NCBI RefSeq assembly: GCF_040182365.1
Contig: NZ_CP144460.1
Location: forward strand, 930,001 to 994,000
Source of the DNA: Xanthomonas sp. 10-10
GTDB lineage: Bacteria; Pseudomonadota; Gammaproteobacteria; Xanthomonadales; Xanthomonadaceae
Length of the DNA: 64,000 bases
Direction of reading: 5' to 3'
The notes beneath the pieces were generated by a model, which worked only from the letters and a program-made list of their open reading frames with translations, was not told the DNA's origin and searched no databases. The position numbers and the translations under genes were made by a program. Positions 54,300 to 62,596 of the stretch are shown here, in pieces (within the stretch, counting starts at the first letter, position 1; each line of letters starts with the position of its first letter).

Positions 54300-55160
54300 T
54301 CAGCCGGGCATGCGCGCTGCGCGTTCGCGCAGCCATTTGGTCGCCACCCACTTTTCGCCGGCCAGCACCGGGGCGCCGGCATGCAGGCTACGTGTCATCG
54401 GATGCGGGCGGTCGTAGCTGAAAAACACCGCATTGCCCTTGATCGCGGCAATCTCCAGATGCACATCGGGAAAGCGCGTGGCCCCGCCGCGGTCGGGTGT
54501 GTTGAGGTACATCACCATCGAGGCGACGCGTTGCCCGCCTGCCTGCAGCAACACTGGCGTGCCCGCTGCGTCGGGGTCGAAGTAATCGTAGTGCGGCTGA
54601 TATTCGGCGCCGGTGCTGTAGCGCAGAACCTGCAAGCCTTCGCCGTGATCCACCGGCCAGTCGAGCAGGCGGGCGATACGCGCTTCGATGCGTTGACAGA
54701 GCGCATCCTGCCCGAGTTGCAGACACATGCTGTCGCTGGTGCGCGCGGCATGCACCACCTGCGTGCCGTTGGCGTTGTCCACGGTGCGTGAGCGCGCAAG
54801 GCGTGGCTGCGCCAGGGCGATCAATGCATCGCATTCGGCATCGGACAGAAAATCACCCAGCACCATCACGCGCGGCAAGCGCATGCGCATCAACACACGC
54901 ACCTGACGATCGCCCAGATCCAGCAGCGCGGCATCGCTGTCGTGCAGTAGCGCCGGCACGCGAACCGGCAGCGGCAATCCATGTGTCTGCGCATGCTGCT
55001 GGATGTGCGCACGCACCAGCGCTTCGACTGCATCGATGGCGTCCTGTTCGTCCCAGCCACGATCCAGCAGCGGTTGCAGTGCTTGTTCGGGCGGCTGGCC
55101 AGCCAGGGCCTGCGCCACGATCCAGTCTGCCAGGGCGGTGGGGATATCGGTGAGTTTCAT
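54300..55160 (-). CDS. 2-oxoglutarate/Fe(II) dioxygenase, prolyl-4-hydroxylase-like
   Basis: 286 aa from the ATG at 55160. N-terminal helical domain (about 1-75), then a double-stranded beta-helix core: iron ligands in QPHYDYFDP (His-x-Asp) and the distal His in RSLHAGAPVLAGEKW, with the Lys that holds 2-oxoglutarate in the last motif. RFPDVHLEIAAIKGNAVFFSY matches P4H family strands. Substrate unknown; no signal peptide, so cytosolic. Upstream of the zinc-type TonB receptor on the same strand with a 179-bp gap that contains the receptor's own promoter. Confidence 0.88.
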   Translation of the reverse strand: MKLTDIPTALADWIVAQALAGQPPEQALQPLLDRGWDEQDAIDAVEALVRAHIQQHAQTHGLPLPVRVPALLHDSDAALLDLGDRQVRVLMRMRLPRVMVLGDFLSDAECDALIALAQPRLARSRTVDNANGTQVVHAARTSDSMCLQLGQDALCQRIEARIARLLDWPVDHGEGLQVLRYSTGAEYQPHYDYFDPDAAGTPVLLQAGGQRVASMVMYLNTPDRGGATRFPDVHLEIAAIKGNAVFFSYDRPHPMTRSLHAGAPVLAGEKWVATKWLRERAARMPG

Positions 55161-55347
55161 CCCGCTACAGTGCATGCCAACGTGTGGCAGCTATATGTCA
55201 AATGTGTCGTGGTAAGACAAATGCAACAGACGGCCCCTATAAAGGTGACGGGGATCTTGAACGTGCTCGCCACTGCAGTGAGCGGAACGCTACCAATTCT
55301 TGACGACTCCTCTTCATACCGGACCTTTTGACCTGGAGATCAGCCGC

Positions 55348-56820
55348 ATGTCCGTTCGCAATAGCAGCAAGACACTTCTCATGACCTTTGGCACCGCGCT
55401 GGCGTTGTCCGCCTGCGGTGGCGGTGCAGACCGCGTCGCCTCGCCCGGCGAAGGCGCGTTTCCGCCCGCACCGGCACCGACCCCGGCGCCCACGCCTGCA
55501 CCAACGCCGGCTCCGACACCGACGCCGACCGGCCCGGCCGCGGATTGCCCGAGCGGCTTTTCCAACGTCGGCACCATCGCCAACAACACGCTGCGTGCCT
55601 GCCAGTTGCCGGAGACCATCACCGGCAACCTGGTGGTGCCCGCGCGCGCCGGTACCGCGTATTCGATCAGCGGCCGCGTCAACGTCGGTACCGACCGCGG
55701 CGGCGACGCCACTGCGCCGGCGGCCGGCAGCGCGCAGGGCGTGCTGACCATCGAGCCGGGCACGACCCTGTACGGTTCGTCGGGCAGCGACTACATCGTG
55801 GTCAATCGCGGTTCGCAGATCTTCGCCGAAGGCAGCGCCAGTGCGCCGATCGTGTTTACCGCGCGTCAGGCGCTGGAAGGCCAGGTCAACGCCAACACTA
55901 TCGGTCTGTGGGGCGGCATCGTGGTGCTGGGCCGTGCGGCGATCAACAACTGCCCGGGCACCACCGTGTCCGGTACGCCGCAGTGCCAGGCGCAGGTCGA
56001 AGGCACCAACGCGTTCTATGGCGGCAATAGCGCTACCGACAACAGCGGTTCGATGCGCTATTTGCGCGTGATGTATTCGGGCTTCGAAATCTCGCCCAAC
56101 AACGAGCTGCAGGGCATCACCCTGGCCGGCGTGGGCAGCGGCACGCGTCTGGATTACGTGCAGATTCACAACAGTTCCGACGACGGCATCGAGTGGTTCG
56201 GCGGCACGGTCAACGGCAGCCATATCGTGATCACCGGCGCCGACGACGATTCGCTGGATACCGATGCAGGTTGGAGCGGCGCATTGCAGTTCGGCATCGT
56301 GGTGCAGCGCGCCGGCGGCGGCGACCGCATGAACGAGTGGAGCAGCCTGCGTCGCCAGCCGTATTCGCGCCCGAAGGTGGCCAACTTCACCTACGTGGGC
56401 AATGCGCGCGCCGGTGCGGCGATCATGCTCAATCAGGGTACCCAGGCCGCGTTCTACAACTCGGTCTTCACCCGTCCCGCCGGCGGCACCGGCGATGGCC
56501 TGGTGTGCTTGAACATGGCCGATACCGACACCGCAGGCACCTTCCACTCAGTGTTCTTCGCCTGCCCGACGGCGTTCGGCAGCGACCCGCGTGCGGCCAG
56601 CCAGTTCGCCGCCGGTACCAACAATGTCGCCAACGGCGTGTCGACCTTGCAGAATACCTTCATCAACGGCGCCAACGAAACCGCAGTGCCGGCGTTCCAG
56701 GGCCTGAACGGGGTGAGCAGTTTCTTCCAGCAGGTGAATTACATCGGTGGCGTACGTGATGCCAACGACACCTGGTGGCAGGGCTGGAGCTGCGGCCTGA
56801 CCGCCGATCGCCCCTGCTGA
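55348..56820 (+). CDS. Beta-helix lipoprotein partner of a TonB receptor
   Basis: 490 aa from the ATG at 55348. Lipoprotein signal ([15 protein letters not shown], lipobox LSAC), then a long Pro/Ala/Thr stalk (about 35-65) and a domain with beta-helix-like repeats ([47 protein letters not shown]-like [15 protein letters not shown]). The family is widespread in xanthomonads next to TonB receptors. It is probably surface-exposed and may capture a ligand for the receptor, or be a type II secretion substrate given the xcs genes just beyond. Function not known. Confidence 0.78.
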   Translation: MSVRNSSKTLLMTFGTALALSACGGGADRVASPGEGAFPPAPAPTPAPTPAPTPAPTPTPTGPAADCPSGFSNVGTIANNTLRACQLPETITGNLVVPARAGTAYSISGRVNVGTDRGGDATAPAAGSAQGVLTIEPGTTLYGSSGSDYIVVNRGSQIFAEGSASAPIVFTARQALEGQVNANTIGLWGGIVVLGRAAINNCPGTTVSGTPQCQAQVEGTNAFYGGNSATDNSGSMRYLRVMYSGFEISPNNELQGITLAGVGSGTRLDYVQIHNSSDDGIEWFGGTVNGSHIVITGADDDSLDTDAGWSGALQFGIVVQRAGGGDRMNEWSSLRRQPYSRPKVANFTYVGNARAGAAIMLNQGTQAAFYNSVFTRPAGGTGDGLVCLNMADTDTAGTFHSVFFACPTAFGSDPRAASQFAAGTNNVANGVSTLQNTFINGANETAVPAFQGLNGVSSFFQQVNYIGGVRDANDTWWQGWSCGLTADRPC

Positions 56821-56898
56821 GGCACGGCATCGCACGGCGGCCAGCGCGCCGCCATGCGATGCGTCCAGCTTCATCTTTCTGTTGTCAGGGCTCCCACG

Positions 56899-59553
56899 AT
56901 GCGAAACTTCGCTGTCGCCCGTCTTTCGCGGACGGGCCTGTCTCTTTCCATTTCCACCTTGCTGCTGTCCGGCGCCGCCATGGCGCAGTCGACCGGCAGC
57001 GATGCCGCCGGCGGCGGCAGCAGTTCCAGTGCGGCCGCCATTGCGCCCAAGCAACTCGACCAGGTCGTGGTGCGCGGCGAATACATTCCCGAACCGATGC
57101 TGCAGACCTCCGAAGTGGCCTCGTTCGTCACCCGCGAGGACATGGAGCGCACCGGCGACAGCAGCGCCGCGGTGGCGCTGACGCGCGTCACCGGCCTGAG
57201 CCTGTCGCGCGGCAAATACGTCTATGTACGCGGTCTTGGCGAGCGCTACTCGTCGGCCTTGTTCAACGGCTCGCCGCTGCCCAGCCCCGAGCCGATGCAG
57301 CGTGTGGTGCCGCTGGATCTGTTTCCCAGCGACGTGCTGCAAAGCGTGACCGTGCAAAAAACCTATTCGGCCGATTATCCCGGCGAATTCGGTGGCGGCG
57401 TGATCGATCTGCAATCGATGACGGTGCCGGACAAGCCGTTCCTGTCGCTCACCGTGGGCGGCGGCGCCAATAGCGTCACTACCGGCGAGAAGGGCCTGAC
57501 CTATTACGGCTCCGGTGATGACGAGTGGGGCTTTGATGACGGCGCGCGCAAGCAGCCGGGCGCATTGCGCGATGCCATCGCGAGCGGGCGCCGCGTGGAC
57601 CTGGGCAATTTCTCGCGCGATGACATCCGCCGCATCGGCCGCAGCATGAACAACGCCAACCTGTATGTGCTGCAGGAAAAGGACAGCATCGACCCGGACG
57701 TCAACGTCGGCGGCAGCGCCGGCTACAGCATGGACATCGGCGAGGCCAAGCTGGGCATTCTTGCGGTGGCCAGCTACGACAACGAATGGCGCACGCGTAC
57801 CGGCAAGCAGCAGGACGGCATCTTTGTCGGCGATGGCGTGGAGTTCAATTCCAACTACGACTTTGCGACCACGCGCAACAACGTGCGCACCAACGGCATG
57901 CTCGGCCTGGGTTGGGAATATGGCCGCCACAAGATCGGCTGGACCACCTTGTATGTACACGACAGCCTGAAGGTGGCGCGCAGCCGCGCCGGCCGCGACG
58001 AGCTGGCCGGATTCGATGTGCGCGACGACAACACCGAGTGGTATGCGCGTCGGTTGATCAACAATCAGCTGCTCGGCTCGCATGCGTTCGGCGAATACGA
58101 CGATCTCAAGATCGAGTGGCGCGCGGCGGTGGCCAATGCCAGCCGCGATGTACCGTACGAAACCGGCATCCGTTACGAGTTGCTCGACGGTTACTGGGCG
58201 CACGATGCCTCGCGCGTGCAGAACTACACACGCTTCAGCAAGGTCGACGACAAGGTCGCCAGCGGCGGCGTGGACGTGACCTGGCGGCTGCCGATCGAGC
58301 ACGACCTCACCGTCAAGGGCGGGTTGGCGTATCTGGACAACGACCGCACCGCGTGGAGCCGCGAGTTCCGCTTTCTGGCGCTGGATGGCCCGTTGCCGTT
58401 CCTGAACCAGTATCAGCGCGTGGATTACCTGATCTCCGACTACAACCTCAGCAACGATCTGCTGCGGCTGCGCGAGACCACCGGCAGTTTCGGTGCGGCA
58501 GCCTACGACGCGACCTTGAAGGTCAAGGCGGCCTACCTGCAGGCAGAAGGCGAGATCGTGCCGACCCTGCGCGCCACCGTGGGCGTGCGTTATGAAGACG
58601 CCACCCAGGCGGTGCATCCGTACGACATCTTCAGCGGCGCACGCCAGGACAGCGTGGCACCGTTGCAGAACAGCTACGCGCTGCCATCGGCCACGGTGAC
58701 CTGGAACTTTGCCGACAACCAGCAGCTGCGCTTCGGTGCGTCCAAGACGATCGCGCGGCCGCAATTCCGCGAAATGGCGCCGCAGCAGTATCTGGACCCG
58801 GATATCGACCGCCAGTTCTTCGGCAATCCGTTCCTGATCGACAGCGAGCTGGTCAATCTGGATGCGCGCTACGAATGGTTCTTCGAGCCGGGCCAGTACG
58901 TCACCGTCGGCGCGTTCTACAAGAACATCGACAAGCCGATCGAAGCCATCGTCAACGACGCGCCCGGTGGCGGCATCGTGCAGAGTTTCATCAATGCGCC
59001 CAAGGCCACGTTGTACGGCATCGAGCTGGAAGCCAAGAAGTATCTGGACGTGCCGGTCGCGGCCGATTGGTGGGGCGACAAGCGCATGTTCGTGTCCGGC
59101 AACTACACGCGCACCACGTCCGAGGTGAGCGCCAGTGCCGGCGATACCGTGCAGCCGTTCGGCTTCAGCGCACCGGTACAGGCCAACCTGTTCATTCGCG
59201 ACGGCTCGGCGTTGCAGGGACAATCGGACGATATCGCCAACCTGCAGATCGGTGTGGAGAGCGAGAGCACGCACAGCCAGGCGACCTTGATCGCCAACTA
59301 CGTCGGCGAGCGAATTTCTGCGCGTGGTCGCCCGGGTCAACCGGATTACATCGACAAGCCTGGAACCTCGCTGGATCTGGTAATCAAGAAGGGCCTGGTG
59401 TGGTCTGGCGATACGCTCTCGGTGAACTTCGCCGCACGTAATCTGCTCAAGACCAAGTATCAGGAGTTCCAGCGCGTGGGCAGCAGCCGGGTCGATCTGT
59501 ACACCTACCAGCCCGGCATCAGCTATGACATCAGTGTGACAGCGCGTTTCTGA
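56899..59553 (+). CDS. Large TonB-dependent receptor paired with the lipoprotein
   Basis: 884 aa from the ATG at 56899 with signal peptide ending GAAMAQ. A Gly/Ser linker, plug (LDQVVVRGEYIPEP, RGKYVYVRGLGERYSSALFNGSPLPSPEPM, YPGEFGGGVIDLQS) and long barrel ending TYQPGISYDISVTARF. The RGLGERY...PSPEP plug pattern marks the large-receptor class seen with carbohydrate or phosphate-ester uptake. It follows the lipoprotein by 78 bp and is likely co-transcribed. The ligand is unknown. Confidence 0.9.
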   Translation: MRNFAVARLSRTGLSLSISTLLLSGAAMAQSTGSDAAGGGSSSSAAAIAPKQLDQVVVRGEYIPEPMLQTSEVASFVTREDMERTGDSSAAVALTRVTGLSLSRGKYVYVRGLGERYSSALFNGSPLPSPEPMQRVVPLDLFPSDVLQSVTVQKTYSADYPGEFGGGVIDLQSMTVPDKPFLSLTVGGGANSVTTGEKGLTYYGSGDDEWGFDDGARKQPGALRDAIASGRRVDLGNFSRDDIRRIGRSMNNANLYVLQEKDSIDPDVNVGGSAGYSMDIGEAKLGILAVASYDNEWRTRTGKQQDGIFVGDGVEFNSNYDFATTRNNVRTNGMLGLGWEYGRHKIGWTTLYVHDSLKVARSRAGRDELAGFDVRDDNTEWYARRLINNQLLGSHAFGEYDDLKIEWRAAVANASRDVPYETGIRYELLDGYWAHDASRVQNYTRFSKVDDKVASGGVDVTWRLPIEHDLTVKGGLAYLDNDRTAWSREFRFLALDGPLPFLNQYQRVDYLISDYNLSNDLLRLRETTGSFGAAAYDATLKVKAAYLQAEGEIVPTLRATVGVRYEDATQAVHPYDIFSGARQDSVAPLQNSYALPSATVTWNFADNQQLRFGASKTIARPQFREMAPQQYLDPDIDRQFFGNPFLIDSELVNLDARYEWFFEPGQYVTVGAFYKNIDKPIEAIVNDAPGGGIVQSFINAPKATLYGIELEAKKYLDVPVAADWWGDKRMFVSGNYTRTTSEVSASAGDTVQPFGFSAPVQANLFIRDGSALQGQSDDIANLQIGVESESTHSQATLIANYVGERISARGRPGQPDYIDKPGTSLDLVIKKGLVWSGDTLSVNFAARNLLKTKYQEFQRVGSSRVDLYTYQPGISYDISVTARF

Positions 59554-59575
59554 TCCATCGGGCGCGTGTCGGATC

Positions 59576-59618
59576 GCAAACGCCCGCTGTGCTTCGGCAT
59601 GGCGGGCGTTTGCGTTTT
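59576..59618 (+). terminator. Terminator after the TonB receptor
   Basis: A 12-bp perfect stem (GCAAACGCCCGC / GCGGGCGTTTGC) with a 14-base loop, then GTTTTG. It separates the receptor from the xcs genes. Confidence 0.88.
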
Positions 59619-59713
59619 GCCGCATGTCGGTGTGTGTCGTCTGGTGTCATCGATTTCTTCGAACTGACACATTGCTGCCGCATTCTGTCATCCGATCGCA
59701 ATCCTTCAGCCGG

Positions 59714-60526
59714 ATGTCTGCTTTGCACCGCGCCTTGCCCTCGTTGACTACCGTCATGTCGTCGCATGCCGCACGCACGGCACTGGGCTGTGCGCTGGTC
59801 GGGTTGCTGGCACTGCAAGGGCTGCGTCTGCTGTGGTTGCTGATCACCCCGGTCGGTCCGGTTGGTCACGCACAGCCGGTCGCGGGCACGGTGTCGGAGT
59901 GGTCTGCATTGCGCCGCGACGTGTTCTATCGCAGCGTTGCCGACAGCAATAGCGATGGCGTGCTGCTGCACGGTGTGCGTGCGGGTGCTGCGCAGGCAGC
60001 GGCCTACCTGAGTCTCGGCGATGGCCGGCAGGGCGCCTACCGCGTCGGCGATACGGTGATGCCCGGCGTCGTGTTGCAAGCGGTCACCGCCGACCACGTG
60101 CTGCTGCGGACCGGTAGCGGCGTGCGCCGCCTGACATTGCTCGATGCGGCGCCGCAGGCGCCTGCGACAACGTCATCGTCAGCGAACACAGCCGCAGGTA
60201 GCGCATCCGGCGTGATGTCCAACGTGGGCAATGCGACGGCAGCAGCAGGCGCAACCGCGGTCGACCCGCAACAGCTGCTGAGCAGCGCCGGGCTGCGTGC
60301 AAGCGCGGATGGCAGCGGCTTCACCATCATGCCGCGTGGCGATGGCGCGCTGTTGCGCCAGGCCGGCCTGGCGGCAGGCGATGTACTGACCCAGATCAAC
60401 GGGCGCACGCTCGATGCCGAACACCTGCGCGAGTTGCAGGACGAACTGCGCGATGGCCAGGCGGCCACGCTGACCTATCGCCGCGACGGCCAGACCCACA
60501 CCATGACCTTGAAGCGCCCGCAATGA
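59714..60526 (+). CDS. gspC: Type II secretion protein GspC (XcsC)
   Basis: 270 aa from the ATG at 59714 (upstream starts have no site; an ATG at 59756 is also possible). One membrane helix (about 23-45), the homology region (ASVSLGDGRQGAYRVGDTVM-like), an Ala/Ser-rich linker, and a C-terminal PDZ domain (about 205-270, GLAAGDVLTQINGRTLDA). GspC links the inner-membrane platform to the secretin. C-D-E gene order, with C first, is that of the Xcs system; the Xps locus of Xanthomonas is ordered differently (E first, D last). Its stop overlaps the gspD start. Confidence 0.88.
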   Translation: MSALHRALPSLTTVMSSHAARTALGCALVGLLALQGLRLLWLLITPVGPVGHAQPVAGTVSEWSALRRDVFYRSVADSNSDGVLLHGVRAGAAQAAAYLSLGDGRQGAYRVGDTVMPGVVLQAVTADHVLLRTGSGVRRLTLLDAAPQAPATTSSSANTAAGSASGVMSNVGNATAAAGATAVDPQQLLSSAGLRASADGSGFTIMPRGDGALLRQAGLAAGDVLTQINGRTLDAEHLRELQDELRDGQAATLTYRRDGQTHTMTLKRPQ

Positions 60527-62592
60527 TTGCTGCTCGCCCCATATGGCTGTTGTCGGCCACGTTGCTGTGCGTGTGCGCCGTGACACCAGTCGTCTCGCTG
60601 CAGGCCGCCGATGCGCCAGCAGTGCGGCTGCAGGACGTGGACCTGCGCGCCTTCATCCAGGATGTCTCGCGCGCCACCGGCATCACCTTCATCGTGGACA
60701 CCCGCGTGCAGGGCACGGTCAACGTGGCGCGCGCGCAGGCGATGAGCGAAGCCGACCTGCTCGGCATGTTGCTGGCGGTGTTGCGCGCCAACGGCTTGAT
60801 TGCGGTGTCCAGTGGTCCGTCGACCTATCGCATCATTCCCGACGATACCGCCGCGCAACAGCCGGGTAGTGCCGCCAGCGGCAATCTGGGGTTTGCCACG
60901 CAGGTGTTCACGCTGCAGCGGGTGGATGCGCGTAGCGCGGCAGAGATCCTCAAACCGCTGATCGGGCGCGGCGGCGTGATCATGGCGATGCCGCAGGGCA
61001 ATGGCCTGTTGATAGCCGACTACGCCGACAACCTGCGCCGCATTCGCGGGCTGGTGACGCAGATCGATACCGATCGCGCGGCCATCGACACGGTGACCTT
61101 GCGCAATAGTTCCGCGCAGGAGCTGGCACGCACATTGACCTCGCTGTTTGGCCAGGCCGGCGAGCGCAGTGCGGTACTGTCGGTGTTGCCGGTGGACAGC
61201 AGCAATTCGTTGATCGTACGCGGCGACCCGGCGCTGGTGCAGCGGGTGGTGCGCACCGCGATGGATCTGGACGGGCGCGCCGAGCGCCGTGGCGATGTCA
61301 GCGTGGTGCGGCTGCAACACGCCAGCGCCGAGCAGTTGCTGCCGGTATTGCAGCAGCTGGTCGGGCAGACGCCGGGCAATGAGGCGCAAGCCGGGCAGGA
61401 CACGCGCTCCACTGCCGTGGATGTGGCGGCAGCCGCCGGCACCGCACAGACCCAGGTGATCGCACCGGCTACCGGCAAGCGCCCGGTGATCGTGCGCTAC
61501 CCCGGCTCCAACGCCCTGATCATCAATGCCGACCCGGAAACCCAGCGTGCCTTGATGGACGTGATCCGCCAGCTGGACGTGCATCGCGAGCAGGTACTGG
61601 TGGAAGCGATCGTGGTGGAGATTTCCGACACTGCGGCCAAGCGCCTGGGCGTGCAGCTGCTGCTGGCTGGCCGCAACGGCACCGTGCCGTTGATCGCCAC
61701 ACAGTACAGCGGTGCAGCGCCGGGCATCGTGCCCCTGGCTGCGGCCGCCGCCGGCACGCGCAGCAATAACGGCGACGACGATTCGGTGCTGGAACAGGCG
61801 CGCAATGTGGCCGCGCAATCGTTGCTGGGACTGAGTGGCGGCCTGATCGGCCTGGCCGGGCAAAGCAACGATGCGGTGTTCGGCATGATCATCGATGCGG
61901 TCAAGAGCGATACCGGCTCCAATCTGCTGTCCACGCCATCGATCATGACGCTGGACAACGAGCAGGCGCGCATCCTGGTGGGCCAGGAAGTGCCGATCAC
62001 CACCGGCGAGGTGCTGGGCGCGGCCAACGACAACCCGTTCCGCACCATCCAGCGTCAGGACGTGGGCGTGGAGCTTGAGGTGCGCCCGCAGATCAATACC
62101 GCCGGCGGCATCACGCTTGCGATCAAGCAGGAAGTCTCGGCAATTGCCGGGCCGGTCAGCGCGCAGTCCTCGGAACTGGTGTTCAACAAGCGCCAGATCG
62201 AAACCCGCGTGGTGGTGGAAAACGGCGCCATCGTCGCGCTTGGCGGCCTGCTCGATCAGAACGACCGGCAGACCGTGGAAAAGGTGCCGCTGCTCGGCGA
62301 TGTGCCCGGGCTGGGCGCGCTGTTCCGGCACAAGTCGCGCAATCGCGACAAGACCAACCTGATGGTGTTCATCCGCCCGACCATCATCCGCGATGCGGCC
62401 GATGCGCAGCGCATGACCGCACCGCGCTACACCTATCTGCGCGATCGCCAGTTGGCCGATGGCGACCCGGAAGCCGCGCTCGATGCGTTGGTCCGCGATT
62501 ACCTGCGCGCGCAGCCGCCGCAGTTGCCGGCTGGACCATCGCCGGCACCGGCAGCCACGCCTGCACCCGGCGCACGTCCCGTGCAGCGCTGA
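60523..62592 (+). CDS. gspD: Type II secretion secretin GspD (XcsD)
   Basis: 689 aa with signal peptide (LLSATLLCVCAVTPVVSLQAAD). N0 domain (VRLQDVDLRAFIQDVSRATG), then N1-N3 (VFTLQRVDARSAAEILKPLI, TLRNSSAQELARTLTSL, VVRLQHASAEQLLPVL), and the secretin core with VGQEVPITTGEV, VGVELEVRPQINTAGGITLAIKQEVS and GGLLDQNDRQTVEKVPLLGDVPGLGALFRHKS. The C-terminal tail is Pro/Ala-rich. Forms the outer-membrane channel. Confidence 0.94.
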   Translation: MIAARPIWLLSATLLCVCAVTPVVSLQAADAPAVRLQDVDLRAFIQDVSRATGITFIVDTRVQGTVNVARAQAMSEADLLGMLLAVLRANGLIAVSSGPSTYRIIPDDTAAQQPGSAASGNLGFATQVFTLQRVDARSAAEILKPLIGRGGVIMAMPQGNGLLIADYADNLRRIRGLVTQIDTDRAAIDTVTLRNSSAQELARTLTSLFGQAGERSAVLSVLPVDSSNSLIVRGDPALVQRVVRTAMDLDGRAERRGDVSVVRLQHASAEQLLPVLQQLVGQTPGNEAQAGQDTRSTAVDVAAAAGTAQTQVIAPATGKRPVIVRYPGSNALIINADPETQRALMDVIRQLDVHREQVLVEAIVVEISDTAAKRLGVQLLLAGRNGTVPLIATQYSGAAPGIVPLAAAAAGTRSNNGDDDSVLEQARNVAAQSLLGLSGGLIGLAGQSNDAVFGMIIDAVKSDTGSNLLSTPSIMTLDNEQARILVGQEVPITTGEVLGAANDNPFRTIQRQDVGVELEVRPQINTAGGITLAIKQEVSAIAGPVSAQSSELVFNKRQIETRVVVENGAIVALGGLLDQNDRQTVEKVPLLGDVPGLGALFRHKSRNRDKTNLMVFIRPTIIRDAADAQRMTAPRYTYLRDRQLADGDPEAALDALVRDYLRAQPPQLPAGPSPAPAATPAPGARPVQR

Positions 62593-62596
62593 TGCC

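Noticed and set aside
55190..55230. Pho-box-like TGTCA/TGTCG repeats upstream of the lipoprotein gene
   Set aside because: The two elements are 9 bp apart instead of 11 and the rest of the consensus is missing.
56548..59625. A 1025-codon open frame on the minus strand
   Set aside because: It lies opposite the TonB receptor and lipoprotein genes, whose products have clear domains. Its His/Arg/Ala-rich composition is the usual product of reading GC-rich coding DNA backwards.
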